Origin: Pontiellaceae bacterium B12227
GTDB lineage: Bacteria; Verrucomicrobiota; Kiritimatiellia; Kiritimatiellales; Pontiellaceae
Direction: 5' to 3'
Assembly: GCA_029432775.1 (NCBI GenBank)
Contig: JAROAZ010000005.1
Location: 186,001 to 250,000 of the forward strand
DNA length: 64,000 nt
Positions 52,273-62,200 of the stretch are shown here, piece by piece. Position 1 is the first letter of the stretch; each line of letters begins with the position of its first letter. The notes under the pieces are model-generated. The model was given only the letters and a program-made list of their open reading frames with translations, did no database searches and had not been told where the DNA came from. The position numbers and the translations under genes are program-made.

Positions 52273-54561
52273 ATGAAGAATAGAACGAGAATAATTACAG
52301 CTGCGATTGCCGCAGCAACGCTGGGTGCCGTTTCGGCGCAGGCCGCATCAATTGAATGGGATAATGGAGCTTCGGATGGAGTATGGACCAATCCGGTCAA
52401 CTGGGCCGGCGATGTACTGCCGACCAGTGCCGACCTCGCATACATTTCCTCAGGCGACACGGTTAACTTCATCGAGGGTTATACGAATACCGTCAACCGG
52501 AATATTATCCGAGGCGGATCGATCCTGAATATTACCGGCGGCAAATTGACCGGTCAAAAGTCGGGTAACACCGTGCGGGACATCGTCGGGCAGACTTCCG
52601 GCCACAGCTACCTGAACCAGACCGGCGGAGAGTATACATCTTCCCACGTTCTGCGTATTGGTTCCGGTGCCGCGGGCACGGTTAACCTGAGCGGTGGATC
52701 AGCGACTGTTGGCCGTGCAGGGACTAGTTTGTTTGGCAATCCAAACACATCCATTCAGATTGACAGTCTGGGAACCCTGAATGTCACGAATTCAACACTA
52801 TACACCCGTACCGGCGTTGAAATCGTTAACGGCGGGGTATTCCATGTTTATGGTGGATATTCTCCGGAAATCCAGCTGGGCGCGGCAGCCAACCACGCCA
52901 GCGACGGCGACTGGTACCAGCAGTCCAATTCGGTGCTGAGGGTTGGCATTTCCACCAACGGCCTGACGCCGATTGTTCTTGAGAATAATGGAGAAGACGG
53001 AACGCCGATTACTATACTTGATGCAGGTTCGGTTCTGGATGTCGGCTTTGTTGATGATGCCATGGAGACCAATTTCTGGGCCGTGCTTGACGGTTCTGCC
53101 GGTGTGTTCAACAACCTGGGTATGGTATTCGACTCCGGTGTGAACACCAACGACTGGGGTTACATTGTCTCCAACAACGTTCTTTATGTCGGGTATGGCC
53201 TTGGCTGGCCGGCCGGAGAAGATGTGCAGGGCCCGCCTCCCTCAGGACGCGATCTGTACTGGACCGGCGCTGGTGGCGACACTGCTTCCGACAACCCGAC
53301 CAACTGGGTGCTCGATACCGCGGCAACCCTTCCGGCAACCTGGGGACCATACGATATGGATAAATGGCGCATTGGACACATCAGTGTGACCGGCGTAGAG
53401 ACCGGCATCAATTATACCGTGGATTATGATGCCACAGCGGTTAACAACGGACAGGGCGATCTAGATGTTGGTGATGGAGCGCAGGGCACACTGAACTATA
53501 ACAGCGGCAGCCTCTCATTTGGAGTTGTCAACAGCAGGCAGGAATTCGGCCTGAGTGGCGGTGACGGCACCCTGAACATGAACGGCGGGACTCTCGGCCT
53601 GAATACGGCACGTTTTGGCCTCAGTGCCGGGACTGGAACGTTCAACCTAAACGGCGGCACCTTGAATATTGGGCGCGCTTATGCGGATTACAGCCTGTGG
53701 CTCGGACACAACAACAACAGTACCGGAATCATGAATGTTACAGGCGGTCGCATCTTTACCCGCATGGGGATCAAGCTGGGTGACGGCGGGTCAGGAATCG
53801 GCATCTTCAATGTGGAAGGTTCGGCCGCAACGCTTATCGGTATCGGCAGCAACAGCGCACTGGATGGTCGCTGGACGCAGAATGCCGGCAGCGTTCTGAG
53901 TATCAAAGTGGACGCGGGCGGCGTTACACCGATTACTGTTGTCAATAAAGACGCGGGTATCGGTGGATCTGACGGCGACGTTTACTTCTACGACGGAGCA
54001 CTCCTTGACCTCGGTTGGATGCCGGGCGTGACCAACTTCGGTACGTTCAAAGTCATGGAATGGGATGGCCAGCTGCAAACCAATGAGCTGGCACTCGCCT
54101 CCAGTGTGGACACCAACGTCTGGAGCTATTCGATTACAGATGAAAACTCCGACGGCACCAACGACACACTGTGGGCCACGGCCTATGGCGAAACGGCCAA
54201 CGGAACTCCGATTCCGTGGCTGCTCGAAAACGGTCTGACTGCAGACGACGACGAAATCGACAACGACGGCGACGGACTGGAGACCTGGGAAGAGTATATT
54301 ACCGGAACCATTCCGACCGATTCGAACTCTGTATTGGTCGTGACTTCGCTGGAAAACCTTGGCGGCGACAACTATGCCATTTCATGGAAGTCGGTCACCA
54401 ACCGGAGCTATAGCATTGTCACCAATGCAAACCTGGCGTATCCGAATCCTGGCGATGCGGCTGTCGGCATTCCCGGAGCGGCCGGCGAAACTTCGGTTAC
54501 TTCAAGTATTCCTTCTGAGGCGATCTTGTTCTTCGAAGTAGGCACAAGCCTGCCGGAATAG
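52273..54561 (+). CDS. Exported double-module beta-solenoid protein
   Basis: The 762-residue protein has a signal peptide (MKNRTRIITAAIAAATLGAVSAQA) and two copies of the shared strand-repeat module. Copy one (about 26-310) starts IEWDNGASDGVWTNPVNWAG. Copy two (about 325-640) starts RDLYWTGAGGDTASDNPTNW and contains FNVEGSAATLIGIGSN and LDGRWTQNAGSVLSIKVDAG. A calcium-type loop, DDDEIDNDGDGLETWEEYIT, follows at about 655, then the common C-terminal beta domain. There is no recognisable catalytic domain, so this is the module in its simplest form. It may be a surface binding or scaffold protein. Two candidate operators lie upstream and a strong terminator downstream, so it is a single-gene unit. 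Confidence 0.82.
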   Translation: MKNRTRIITAAIAAATLGAVSAQAASIEWDNGASDGVWTNPVNWAGDVLPTSADLAYISSGDTVNFIEGYTNTVNRNIIRGGSILNITGGKLTGQKSGNTVRDIVGQTSGHSYLNQTGGEYTSSHVLRIGSGAAGTVNLSGGSATVGRAGTSLFGNPNTSIQIDSLGTLNVTNSTLYTRTGVEIVNGGVFHVYGGYSPEIQLGAAANHASDGDWYQQSNSVLRVGISTNGLTPIVLENNGEDGTPITILDAGSVLDVGFVDDAMETNFWAVLDGSAGVFNNLGMVFDSGVNTNDWGYIVSNNVLYVGYGLGWPAGEDVQGPPPSGRDLYWTGAGGDTASDNPTNWVLDTAATLPATWGPYDMDKWRIGHISVTGVETGINYTVDYDATAVNNGQGDLDVGDGAQGTLNYNSGSLSFGVVNSRQEFGLSGGDGTLNMNGGTLGLNTARFGLSAGTGTFNLNGGTLNIGRAYADYSLWLGHNNNSTGIMNVTGGRIFTRMGIKLGDGGSGIGIFNVEGSAATLIGIGSNSALDGRWTQNAGSVLSIKVDAGGVTPITVVNKDAGIGGSDGDVYFYDGALLDLGWMPGVTNFGTFKVMEWDGQLQTNELALASSVDTNVWSYSITDENSDGTNDTLWATAYGETANGTPIPWLLENGLTADDDEIDNDGDGLETWEEYITGTIPTDSNSVLVVTSLENLGGDNYAISWKSVTNRSYSIVTNANLAYPNPGDAAVGIPGAAGETSVTSSIPSEAILFFEVGTSLPE

Positions 54562-54571
54562 AATTATAACC

Positions 54572-54604
54572 TGCATGGTCCGGGGGATAGCCCCAGACCA
54601 TGCA
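54572..54604. terminator. Hairpin before main terminator
   Basis: TGCATGGTC and GACCATGCA are a perfect 9-bp stem, with GGGG/CCCC pairing again inside. No T run follows. It sits 10 bp after the stop and probably protects the 3' end of the mRNA or assists the terminator 13 bp on. Confidence 0.65.
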
Positions 54605-54616
54605 ACATTTCAATCA

Positions 54617-54647
54617 ACGGGGGTGATTAAGTATCACCCCCGTTTTT
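54617..54647 (+). terminator. Intrinsic terminator
   Basis: ACGGGGGTGAT and ATCACCCCCGT form a perfect 11-bp stem around TAAGT, followed by TTTT. Confidence 0.92.
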
Positions 54648-54713
54648 GATCCTGCATTTAGTTTTACCAGGAATGATTCTGGGTGAACTCCGGAGGGAAT
54701 GACTAAGCGACAG

Positions 54714-54788
54714 GGCAGGCGGGACGCCTGCGGTACGTTCAGGGATCGCCCGTTTCCGGGTAAGCGGTGCGACAGGCGTCCCGCCTGC
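54714..54788. repeat. REP-like inverted pair
   Basis: GGCAGGCGGGACGCCTGCGG (54714-54733) faces GACAGGCGTCCCGCCTGC (54771-54788). It is the same element as at 18522-18580, with the same inverted arrangement. It appears to be a dispersed repeat family. Confidence 0.7.
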
Positions 54789-55065
54789 TCCGTAATTAAG
54801 TGAGCACCTCTGGCATGTGGTTCTGCTTTTAAAGATTGAGTAGTTTTCGTGCGTTCAGAGTCTAAGTCACTTAAAGCGAAGCCTAAGCCGTAAGTAAGCT
54901 CCCGTGCTTGGAGTGCGGGACTCGCGCGAGGGGCTGGATAAGGTTTCGGAGCCGGTCCATACGGACTACCGCCTGCCGCCATACCACGGGTCAGGAAGCG
55001 GAAACCATCGATAGCCTGTACGAATTTTAATTATCAAAATTGACTGTTCACTGAGAGGGAAGAGT

Positions 55066-58000
55066 ATGAAAACAAAGAATCATAAATGGGCATTTTTAGG
55101 ATGTACCATGATGCTGGTAGGTGCCGTGCAGGCGGAAACCTGGGACGGCGGTGGAGCGGATAATGAGTATTCAACCGCCCTGAACTGGAATAACGATGTG
55201 ATCCCGACGAACAACACGGGAGAGATCAACGGCGCTTATACGGTCGAGCGGTCGGTGGATATCACCGTTAACCGAACCTTTGTCCTGGGCGGCGCGACGC
55301 TCAATGTGACGGGCGGCACCCACAGCGACGGCCAGTCCGGCAATACCATCCGGAACTTCGTCGGTAAGGACAGCGCCGGCACGATCAATCAGTCGGGCGG
55401 CAGCTGGAACATCGGCCATATCCTTCTCATCGGCAGCGGCAACAGCTCAGGAAACGGCACCTATAATCTGACGGGCGGCGACCTGATTATTTCCCGTGGC
55501 GGAAATACGTTCATGGGGGTAGACGGCGGAGACTCCCTTGAGATCGGCGTTGGTTCTGCCACCGGGCTGCTCAACATCACCGGAGGAACATTAGCCACCC
55601 GCCAAGGCTTAGGCGTAGGGAGCGGCGGTACATTCAGCGTGCAGGGCAGTGGTGCCGGCAGTATCGGCGTCGGCTCCAATGGAACGCTTGACGGCAAGTG
55701 GAACCAGGCTTCCGGCGGAACGCTCCGCGTTGGCATCGACGCGGGCGGCGTAACAAAAATTTTAATCGATGAAGTGGGTGGCGACGGCGGTGCGTATGCG
55801 ACGTTTGAATCCGGCGCGCTGCTGGAAGTCGATTTTTACAACGGCATGACGAACGGCGGCACCTGGACCGTGATGGAAGTGGAAGGCACGAATATTACGG
55901 ATAACGGCCTGGCCTTTGCCTCTGGTGTAAACACGAGCATCTGGTCTTTCGATATTGATAATTCCGGAGCCAACGGGTTGCTGACCGTTTCAGCGGTGGG
56001 TCCAACCAATATCGCGTATGACATCAGCAGTATTGCGGAACTGCGACAGTATGCGGCCTCGAACAACGTTGATGTTGCCATGATGCCCGGCACCTATTGG
56101 ATGACCGGCGGAGTCGATCCTCACTTCATCGAGTTCAGCGGCTCGAACAACACGTTCAACCTCACCGGCGTCCACATCAAAGTGGATACCGCGGAGCTGA
56201 CGGGCTACGGCAATTCGACCGATGTCCGGATGCTCAATATCAGCGGAGATAACATCGAGGTCGACGGCTTGACCCTTTCGATGGAGAAGCTGGCCTACAA
56301 CGGCACGGATTCCTTTGGGTTTCCAAAAGAATACTACGCGGACGACCGAAGCCAGGTGGTTCGCATCACCGGATCTTACGTCAATTTTAAAAACTGCAAT
56401 TTCACCTCCGGCGGCTCCTATCCCTACGGATACGGCGATGCTTTCGGAAAGGGGGCACGTCCCAATACGGACGGCGTGACCGACTCAGCCTACATTGCAC
56501 ACCACAAGCAGAGCGGGATTCTCTTTACCGAGGGCGCGTCTTTCTGTGAGTTTGAAAACGTTACCTTGAACATGCGCAGCTTCGGGCATGGCATCTTTTT
56601 CCAGGGAGGGGCTCACGACCTGCTGTTTAACGGATGCCAGGTGCTGGGCGATACGATGGCCGACAGCGATGACATCATCGCCCACCCCGAATATCAGGAA
56701 TGGGGCCATGCCACCTACAAGGAACCGATTCCTGCTGACATCCGCATCTCGAAGCACGAGGGCGGTTTCCGCTCCTATAGCAACGCCGATTATGAAACAA
56801 ACGGCTTCAACCAGTACATTGAAAATATCACCATCACCAACTGCCGCGTCGAGCGCATGCGCACCGGCGTGGCCGCCGGTGCGAACGCGGGATATCTTAA
56901 GGTCTACGACATGGAGATCAAGGAGTGTGAATTCGGCTATGGTTCGAGTGCTTATGGAACCACGCTTTACCAAAACTGCAAAGGCGATGCTGTGAACGGC
57001 CCGTTGATCTATTTCCAGTATTCGGTAATCACTCCGGCCATCTACGATGTGGAATTGACCGGCGATGCCCCCGGCCATGGCGTATGGCCCATCGGGCTGA
57101 TCAGCGGAGCCGGTAACCGGATCACCCTGACCAGTTCCGCCGCGCCGGGTATCTATTCGGACGGGGCCTATCTGAACGCCTCACAGAAATGGCGGGAATG
57201 GCGGCACCGCCCCTCCGGCGACCTCGACGATGGAGCCACCGCGACGACCGGCAACTTTATTACCAACCTGACCGACCGGATCCTCGTCTTCGGTGAGAAT
57301 GCCACGGCTAATACCGGTTGCGTCTCCACCGGAGGTGTACTCAATAAAGGAACCAACAATGAATACACGGGCGAAACACTCGTTCCGGCACCGATTATCA
57401 TTGAGGACACCTGGTCCTATCCGCCGAACTCCACGAATGTTTCCTGGGCGCAGTGGGATTCAGAAGGCAACCTGATCCTGCCGACCCCGCCCGTCACCAT
57501 CTTTGATGGAATCATGTACATCGACGATGCCGAGGCGCTGGGAGGTGCTCCCGCTGGGGACGGTGGAACAACCGTCAGTAACGGCACGATTGAAGTTAAA
57601 TCTGGCTTTGCACTGCAGGGCGAAGATCTGCTTCTGTCGGGAACGGGGACTGCGGGACAGGGCGCGGTCTATTCCGACGGAAAGGCAGATAACAAAACCC
57701 GGCTGAGTTCCAGCAGCGGAACGATTACGCTCGCGGGTGACACCTCCATCGGCGTCGGCATTTCAGGCAACGAACTGTTGATGGGACCTATGACTGGAAC
57801 CGGCAGCCTGACCAAGATCGGTGCGGGGACTCTGACGCTGGAAGGCGGAGCTAATTCATTTGATGGTGCTTTGGTTATTTCCAATGGTTGGATTAAGGCG
57901 CGGGCAAACAAGGTGAAGAATGATCTCGTGATTGTCGCCGGAGCCGGGCTGATGCAGCACGGTAACCCAGGGCTGAATCAGGGGGCGGATAACAGCACGG

Positions 58001-58986
58001 TGCTTGATGGAACCATCGATATCAATGGCCGCGGCGTCAGCGACACCGGAGCGTACAGTATTAACATCGGCTCATTGAGTGGTGGAGCATCCGGCCTGAT
58101 TACCTCAACATCAACCGCTGCAACCCAGACCGTCAATATCGCCAGTGCCACCATGGACAGTTCCTATGACGGTTCCATAACCGGTACGGTTAAGCTGAAT
58201 AAAAACGGGGCGGGCACCACGCTCTTCCTGAACGGAACCTGTTCCCATACGGAAGGCACTTTTGTTAACGCGGGGTGGCTGGGCGGAACGGGTTCGGTTG
58301 CCGGCGACGTTGCCGTGGCTTCCGGCGCGGGACTCGCGGCTGATTTTAATGCAGAGCTGGTAATCGGCGGCACGCTGGCCTTCATCGGCAATGCCTTCAG
58401 CATGGTTCTGCCTGCGGATACAACGGGTTTTGATTCCGGGGTTTCCAATGTCTGGAAAGTGGTGGACGCATCGGCTGTCACCGGATTTTCAGCGGGGGAT
58501 TTCAGCATTGATTCTACGGGCTATGAGCTCGACGGCGGAACATTCAGTGTTTCTGAATCGGGCGGTGATCTCTATCTTGCGTTCACCCCGGCAGCGTATT
58601 CGGAGCTGGAAGAATGGCGCTTCGATCAATTCGGCACCTATGACAACACAGGTGACGCCGCGGATTCCGCCAACCCGGACGGCGATGCACGGGATAATCT
58701 GATGGAATACGGAACGGGCTCGGATCCGAATGTGTTCGACAGTAATTCGGTTTCGACGGTCGGCACCACACTGGATGGCTCTAAACTGACAGTCACCTTT
58801 GACCGCATCGCGGATCCGGCGCTGACCTATTGGGTGGAAGCAACCGGCAACCTGACTTCCAATGATTGGAATACCATCTGGTTGAGCACAGGTTCTTCGA
58901 ACACGGCCGGATCGGTGACGGTGGAAGATTCTGAATCGATTTCCAACCATTGGAACCGCTATCTGCGCATGAAGCTGATGAATTGA
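55066..58986 (+). CDS. Exported solenoid module plus parallel beta-helix enzyme candidate
   Basis: The 1306-residue protein has a signal peptide (cleavage near GAVQA). One copy of the shared module (about 24-310) starts TWDGGGADNEYSTALNWNND and is very close to the first module of the 59287 protein, even at DNA level. A right-handed parallel beta-helix follows (about 312-800) with GGSYPYGYGDAFGKG (about 449-463), HHKQSGILFTEG and RSFGHGIFFQGGAHDLLFNG. These match the helix of the 47859 protein and mark a shared, possibly catalytic, family. Autotransporter-type repeats come next (about 805-1130, GSLTKIGAGTLTLEGG), then a NPDGDARDNLMEYGTGSDP calcium-type loop and the C-terminal domain. Three TTCCA-N5-TGGAA palindromes crowd its 3' end (58443, 58857, 58941). 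Confidence 0.8.
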   Translation: MKTKNHKWAFLGCTMMLVGAVQAETWDGGGADNEYSTALNWNNDVIPTNNTGEINGAYTVERSVDITVNRTFVLGGATLNVTGGTHSDGQSGNTIRNFVGKDSAGTINQSGGSWNIGHILLIGSGNSSGNGTYNLTGGDLIISRGGNTFMGVDGGDSLEIGVGSATGLLNITGGTLATRQGLGVGSGGTFSVQGSGAGSIGVGSNGTLDGKWNQASGGTLRVGIDAGGVTKILIDEVGGDGGAYATFESGALLEVDFYNGMTNGGTWTVMEVEGTNITDNGLAFASGVNTSIWSFDIDNSGANGLLTVSAVGPTNIAYDISSIAELRQYAASNNVDVAMMPGTYWMTGGVDPHFIEFSGSNNTFNLTGVHIKVDTAELTGYGNSTDVRMLNISGDNIEVDGLTLSMEKLAYNGTDSFGFPKEYYADDRSQVVRITGSYVNFKNCNFTSGGSYPYGYGDAFGKGARPNTDGVTDSAYIAHHKQSGILFTEGASFCEFENVTLNMRSFGHGIFFQGGAHDLLFNGCQVLGDTMADSDDIIAHPEYQEWGHATYKEPIPADIRISKHEGGFRSYSNADYETNGFNQYIENITITNCRVERMRTGVAAGANAGYLKVYDMEIKECEFGYGSSAYGTTLYQNCKGDAVNGPLIYFQYSVITPAIYDVELTGDAPGHGVWPIGLISGAGNRITLTSSAAPGIYSDGAYLNASQKWREWRHRPSGDLDDGATATTGNFITNLTDRILVFGENATANTGCVSTGGVLNKGTNNEYTGETLVPAPIIIEDTWSYPPNSTNVSWAQWDSEGNLILPTPPVTIFDGIMYIDDAEALGGAPAGDGGTTVSNGTIEVKSGFALQGEDLLLSGTGTAGQGAVYSDGKADNKTRLSSSSGTITLAGDTSIGVGISGNELLMGPMTGTGSLTKIGAGTLTLEGGANSFDGALVISNGWIKARANKVKNDLVIVAGAGLMQHGNPGLNQGADNSTVLDGTIDINGRGVSDTGAYSINIGSLSGGASGLITSTSTAATQTVNIASATMDSSYDGSITGTVKLNKNGAGTTLFLNGTCSHTEGTFVNAGWLGGTGSVAGDVAVASGAGLAADFNAELVIGGTLAFIGNAFSMVLPADTTGFDSGVSNVWKVVDASAVTGFSAGDFSIDSTGYELDGGTFSVSESGGDLYLAFTPAAYSELEEWRFDQFGTYDNTGDAADSANPDGDARDNLMEYGTGSDPNVFDSNSVSTVGTTLDGSKLTVTFDRIADPALTYWVEATGNLTSNDWNTIWLSTGSSNTAGSVTVEDSESISNHWNRYLRMKLMN

Positions 58987-59286
58987 TTTCCCTCAGCGTA
59001 TTTTTTCTCGGCTTGGACCTTCGCCAAGGCTGCGGCGGACAGTTCGAGGCGGCTACGGCGTTTATCGAAAGACCGCGAAGTAGATCCATATAGCGCAGCG
59101 CAGAGGGTTGCTGTATCTATGGAGTTAACAAGGTAACTGCAGGCCTGATAGTATTTTCTGCCAAGATGTCCTATATCTACGCTGATTTTATATAGGTGAA
59201 CGCTTTTCAGATGAGCATGTCTGATTCAAGCGATAACGCAGGCAAACATCAAGCAGGTTGGATTTCGCAATACGGAGACCGGACAA
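58987..59286. other. 300-bp intergenic region with operator
   Basis: A stretch near 59010-59080 (TTCGCCAAGGCTGCGGCGGA) looks like a worn dispersed repeat. A perfect LacI-type operator lies at 59124-59137. CGGAG about 10 bp before 59287 is the ribosome-binding site. No terminator with a T run was found after the 58986 stop. Confidence 0.55.
59124..59137. promoter_or_regulatory. Candidate LacI-type operator, best match
   Basis: GTTAACAAGGTAAC combines the full GTTA arm with the common AACAAGG centre and TAAC arm. It lies 149 bp before the gene at 59287. Confidence 0.65.
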
Positions 59287-62200
59287 ATGAGAAAATTACT
59301 TTATAGGAAAGCAACTGTTACGTTGGCGATCGCGTCGCTCTGCATGGGGGGTGCTCGATCAGCATACGCGGAATCCTGGGATGGCGGGGGAGCGGATAAT
59401 GAGTTTTCAACCGCTTTGAACTGGAATAACGACGTGATTCCCACCAATAACACGGCGGATATCAATGGTGCTTACACGGTTGAGCGTTCGGTGGATATTG
59501 TCTGCACCCGTACATTTGTGAGTGGCGGTGCAACGCTCAATGTTACGGGCGGCACCCATAACGATAATTTGTCGGGGGCGAATAAATATAATTTTATTGG
59601 TAGCAGCAGTGCCGGTACGGTCAACCAGTCGGGCGGTTCCTACAGCATCGGGCACGGGCTCAGGGTCGGCGGCAATAACGCCAGCAGTGATGCCGAATAC
59701 AATCTGACCGGCGGTACATTGGCGGTCTACCGAGGCTCAAGCTCGGCCATCGAACCCACCAATCCCGGCGGCCGTCCTTCGCTGGAAGTTGGCGGCACGG
59801 CGGGCACCGGACAGTTCGAAATTACAGGGGGTGCATTTGAGACCCGCGCCGGTGTACACATCGGCGCAACCGGCACCTTCAGTGTTCAGGGGTCAGCTGC
59901 GTCGTCGATCGGTATTGGCTCCAATCAGGATGGTGACGGCCTTTGGCTCCAGAAAGCCGGGGGTACGCTGAAAGTGGGTATCAATATTGGCGGCATAACC
60001 AAGATTCTCATTGACGAGGTGGATGGTGACGGTGGCCAGCAGGTAACCTTTGAAGCGGGTGCTTTACTTGACGTCGATTATTTTGGTGCAGGCGAAGGGG
60101 GCGGAACCTGGACGGTGATGGAACTTGAAAACGGAGACATCACCAACAACGGGCTAGCCTTTGCTTCCAGTGTGGATACCAATATCTGGTCGTTTGCCAT
60201 CGATAACACCGGTGTCAATGGGCTGCTGACGGTTACGGCCGAAGGCGATTCTGTGGTTCGGGAACCCGGCGATGTGACCTGGGACGGCGAAGTTAGCTCC
60301 GACTGGTGGAACCCTTTGAACTGGGACAGCGATGACGGACTTATTGCTGGAGATAACGCCTTTATTGATTTTGGTCCCGTAGATTTCAGCAGCGGAACCA
60401 GTTCCAACCTGAATGCACTGAAAATCAGGGCTGGCACATTGAATATTTCGGACGGCGTCTTTAAGGCAACAAATCATGCGAACCGCGAGTCCTGGATTGG
60501 TGACACGAGCGGCACTACCGGAATGGTCAATCAGACCGGTGGAGATACGGATATTAACGCCATGGAAATTGGCCGCAGTTCCGGATCAACCGGCTTTTAT
60601 AATCTGACGGCCGGCGATTTCAAGATTGGCCGGGGGGTCAGTGATTTTTCTCTGTTTCTCGGAAGTAACAGAGGTGGCAACGCTGCGGGCGATGGAACCT
60701 TTACCGTTTCCGGCGGATCGTTTATCACCCGCACCGGTGTGAAACTGGGCGATGGCACCTCAGCAGGAACCGGAACGTTTGAGGTGTTCGGATCTGAGTG
60801 TACATCCATTGGGGTGGGACTGTCGGGCAGCGGTGATGGCTATTGGGAACAATATGCCGGATCGACGTTACGGGTTGGCATTGAACTGGGTTTAACCGGT
60901 GTAACCAAGGTTTATCTCGAGGATTACGAAGATGATGGTGGAACCTATGCCACATTCGAGGCGGGCTCACTGTTGGATGTGGGTTATTATAATGGCGGCT
61001 ACGGCGGAGGAACCTGGACGGTGATGGAAGTCGAGAACGGCGCCATCACCAACAACGGCCTGGCCTTTGCGCCCGGTGTGAATGCCGGGGTCTGGTCCTT
61101 CAATATCGACAACTCCGGAGCCAACGGAAAATTGACCGTGACGGCAGCCGGCGATCCGGCTCCGCCGCAGATCGATGTCACCTTACATGTCGGTGACACC
61201 CGCAACCAGATGATGCGCTATGGCGTGGACTATGAACGTCTCTCGTACTGGAAGGGCTCCGGTTTGGGTCCTGTCCCCGATTGGACGGTCAACGATTGCA
61301 ACATCGACTACATTCGCACAGCGGTCCACAGCGGATACGAGTTGACCGAAAATGTTTACGACCTGGATGCCTACTTTGGCGATGTCAGCGGCGACTCCAA
61401 GGACAAGATCATTCCGATGATGACGGCGATGCAGAATGCGAACCCGCACATCAAGTGGTTTGCCTCGCCTCGCCCGCTGAATTCGACGGTTTCGGGGGCA
61501 TCCTGGCAGCCGTATCCGATCTGGATCACCGGAGCCCCCATACCGAGCAGTGAAGCTTTTGATTTCGACGACATCAAGTGCGCGCAGTATTTGATCCGTT
61601 ACCTGCGCCTGATGAAGCATTATGGCTTCAAGATCAGTTATCTAGACCTTACCAATGAGTGGCAGTCCAACATTGCGGGTGGAAGGATTACCCAGGCTGA
61701 TGCGCGTGATCTGGTTGAATACATGAAGGCCTATATCGCTGACCCGTCATCTTATCAGGCGGATGTGGATCCGACCGGCTTCTATGCCACGAACTATCCG
61801 GAACTGGAGGACGGCGATATGCCGTTAATCGTTGCTCCGTCTTCGTGGGAGTTCTCCCAGGGGGAATCATGGATCAGCAACCTGAATACCGATGCAAAGA
61901 AAAATGCGATCGATATTGCCTCATCCCACAACACCAACCGGGACGAGGGGTCAGGTACCGAGCAGAGTTTTGCGGATCAGGTTCATACAACGCTGGGTGC
62001 GGACACCGAAATCTGGCAGACCGAAGTGCACGGATGGAAGCACTTGCATGGTGCAAATGAGGTAACATCATTTGACCACATGATGCGGGCGATTCGCGCC
62101 GGCTTCAGCGGGCTCAACGGCTGGCTTGCCCTCGCCGAGTCAGATGGACATACCTACCTGTGGTGGACCAGTAGCAAGGTAACACGCGGCGTGAAGCATT

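Larger units (their letters stand above)
54562..55065. other. 504-bp intergenic region: two hairpins, REP pair, no gene
   Basis: It contains a hairpin (54572-54604), a strong terminator (54617-54647) and a REP-like inverted pair (54714-54788). The stretch 54800-55040 has no recognisable element; a minus-strand frame across the whole region (54614-54982) runs through the terminator and repeat and is not believable as a gene. GAGAGGGAAG precedes the start at 55066. No LacI-type operator was found. Confidence 0.6.

Noticed and set aside
54614..54982. 122-codon minus-strand frame in an intergenic region
   Set aside because: It runs through a strong terminator and a REP-like repeat, and its translation is low-complexity without similarity to a family.
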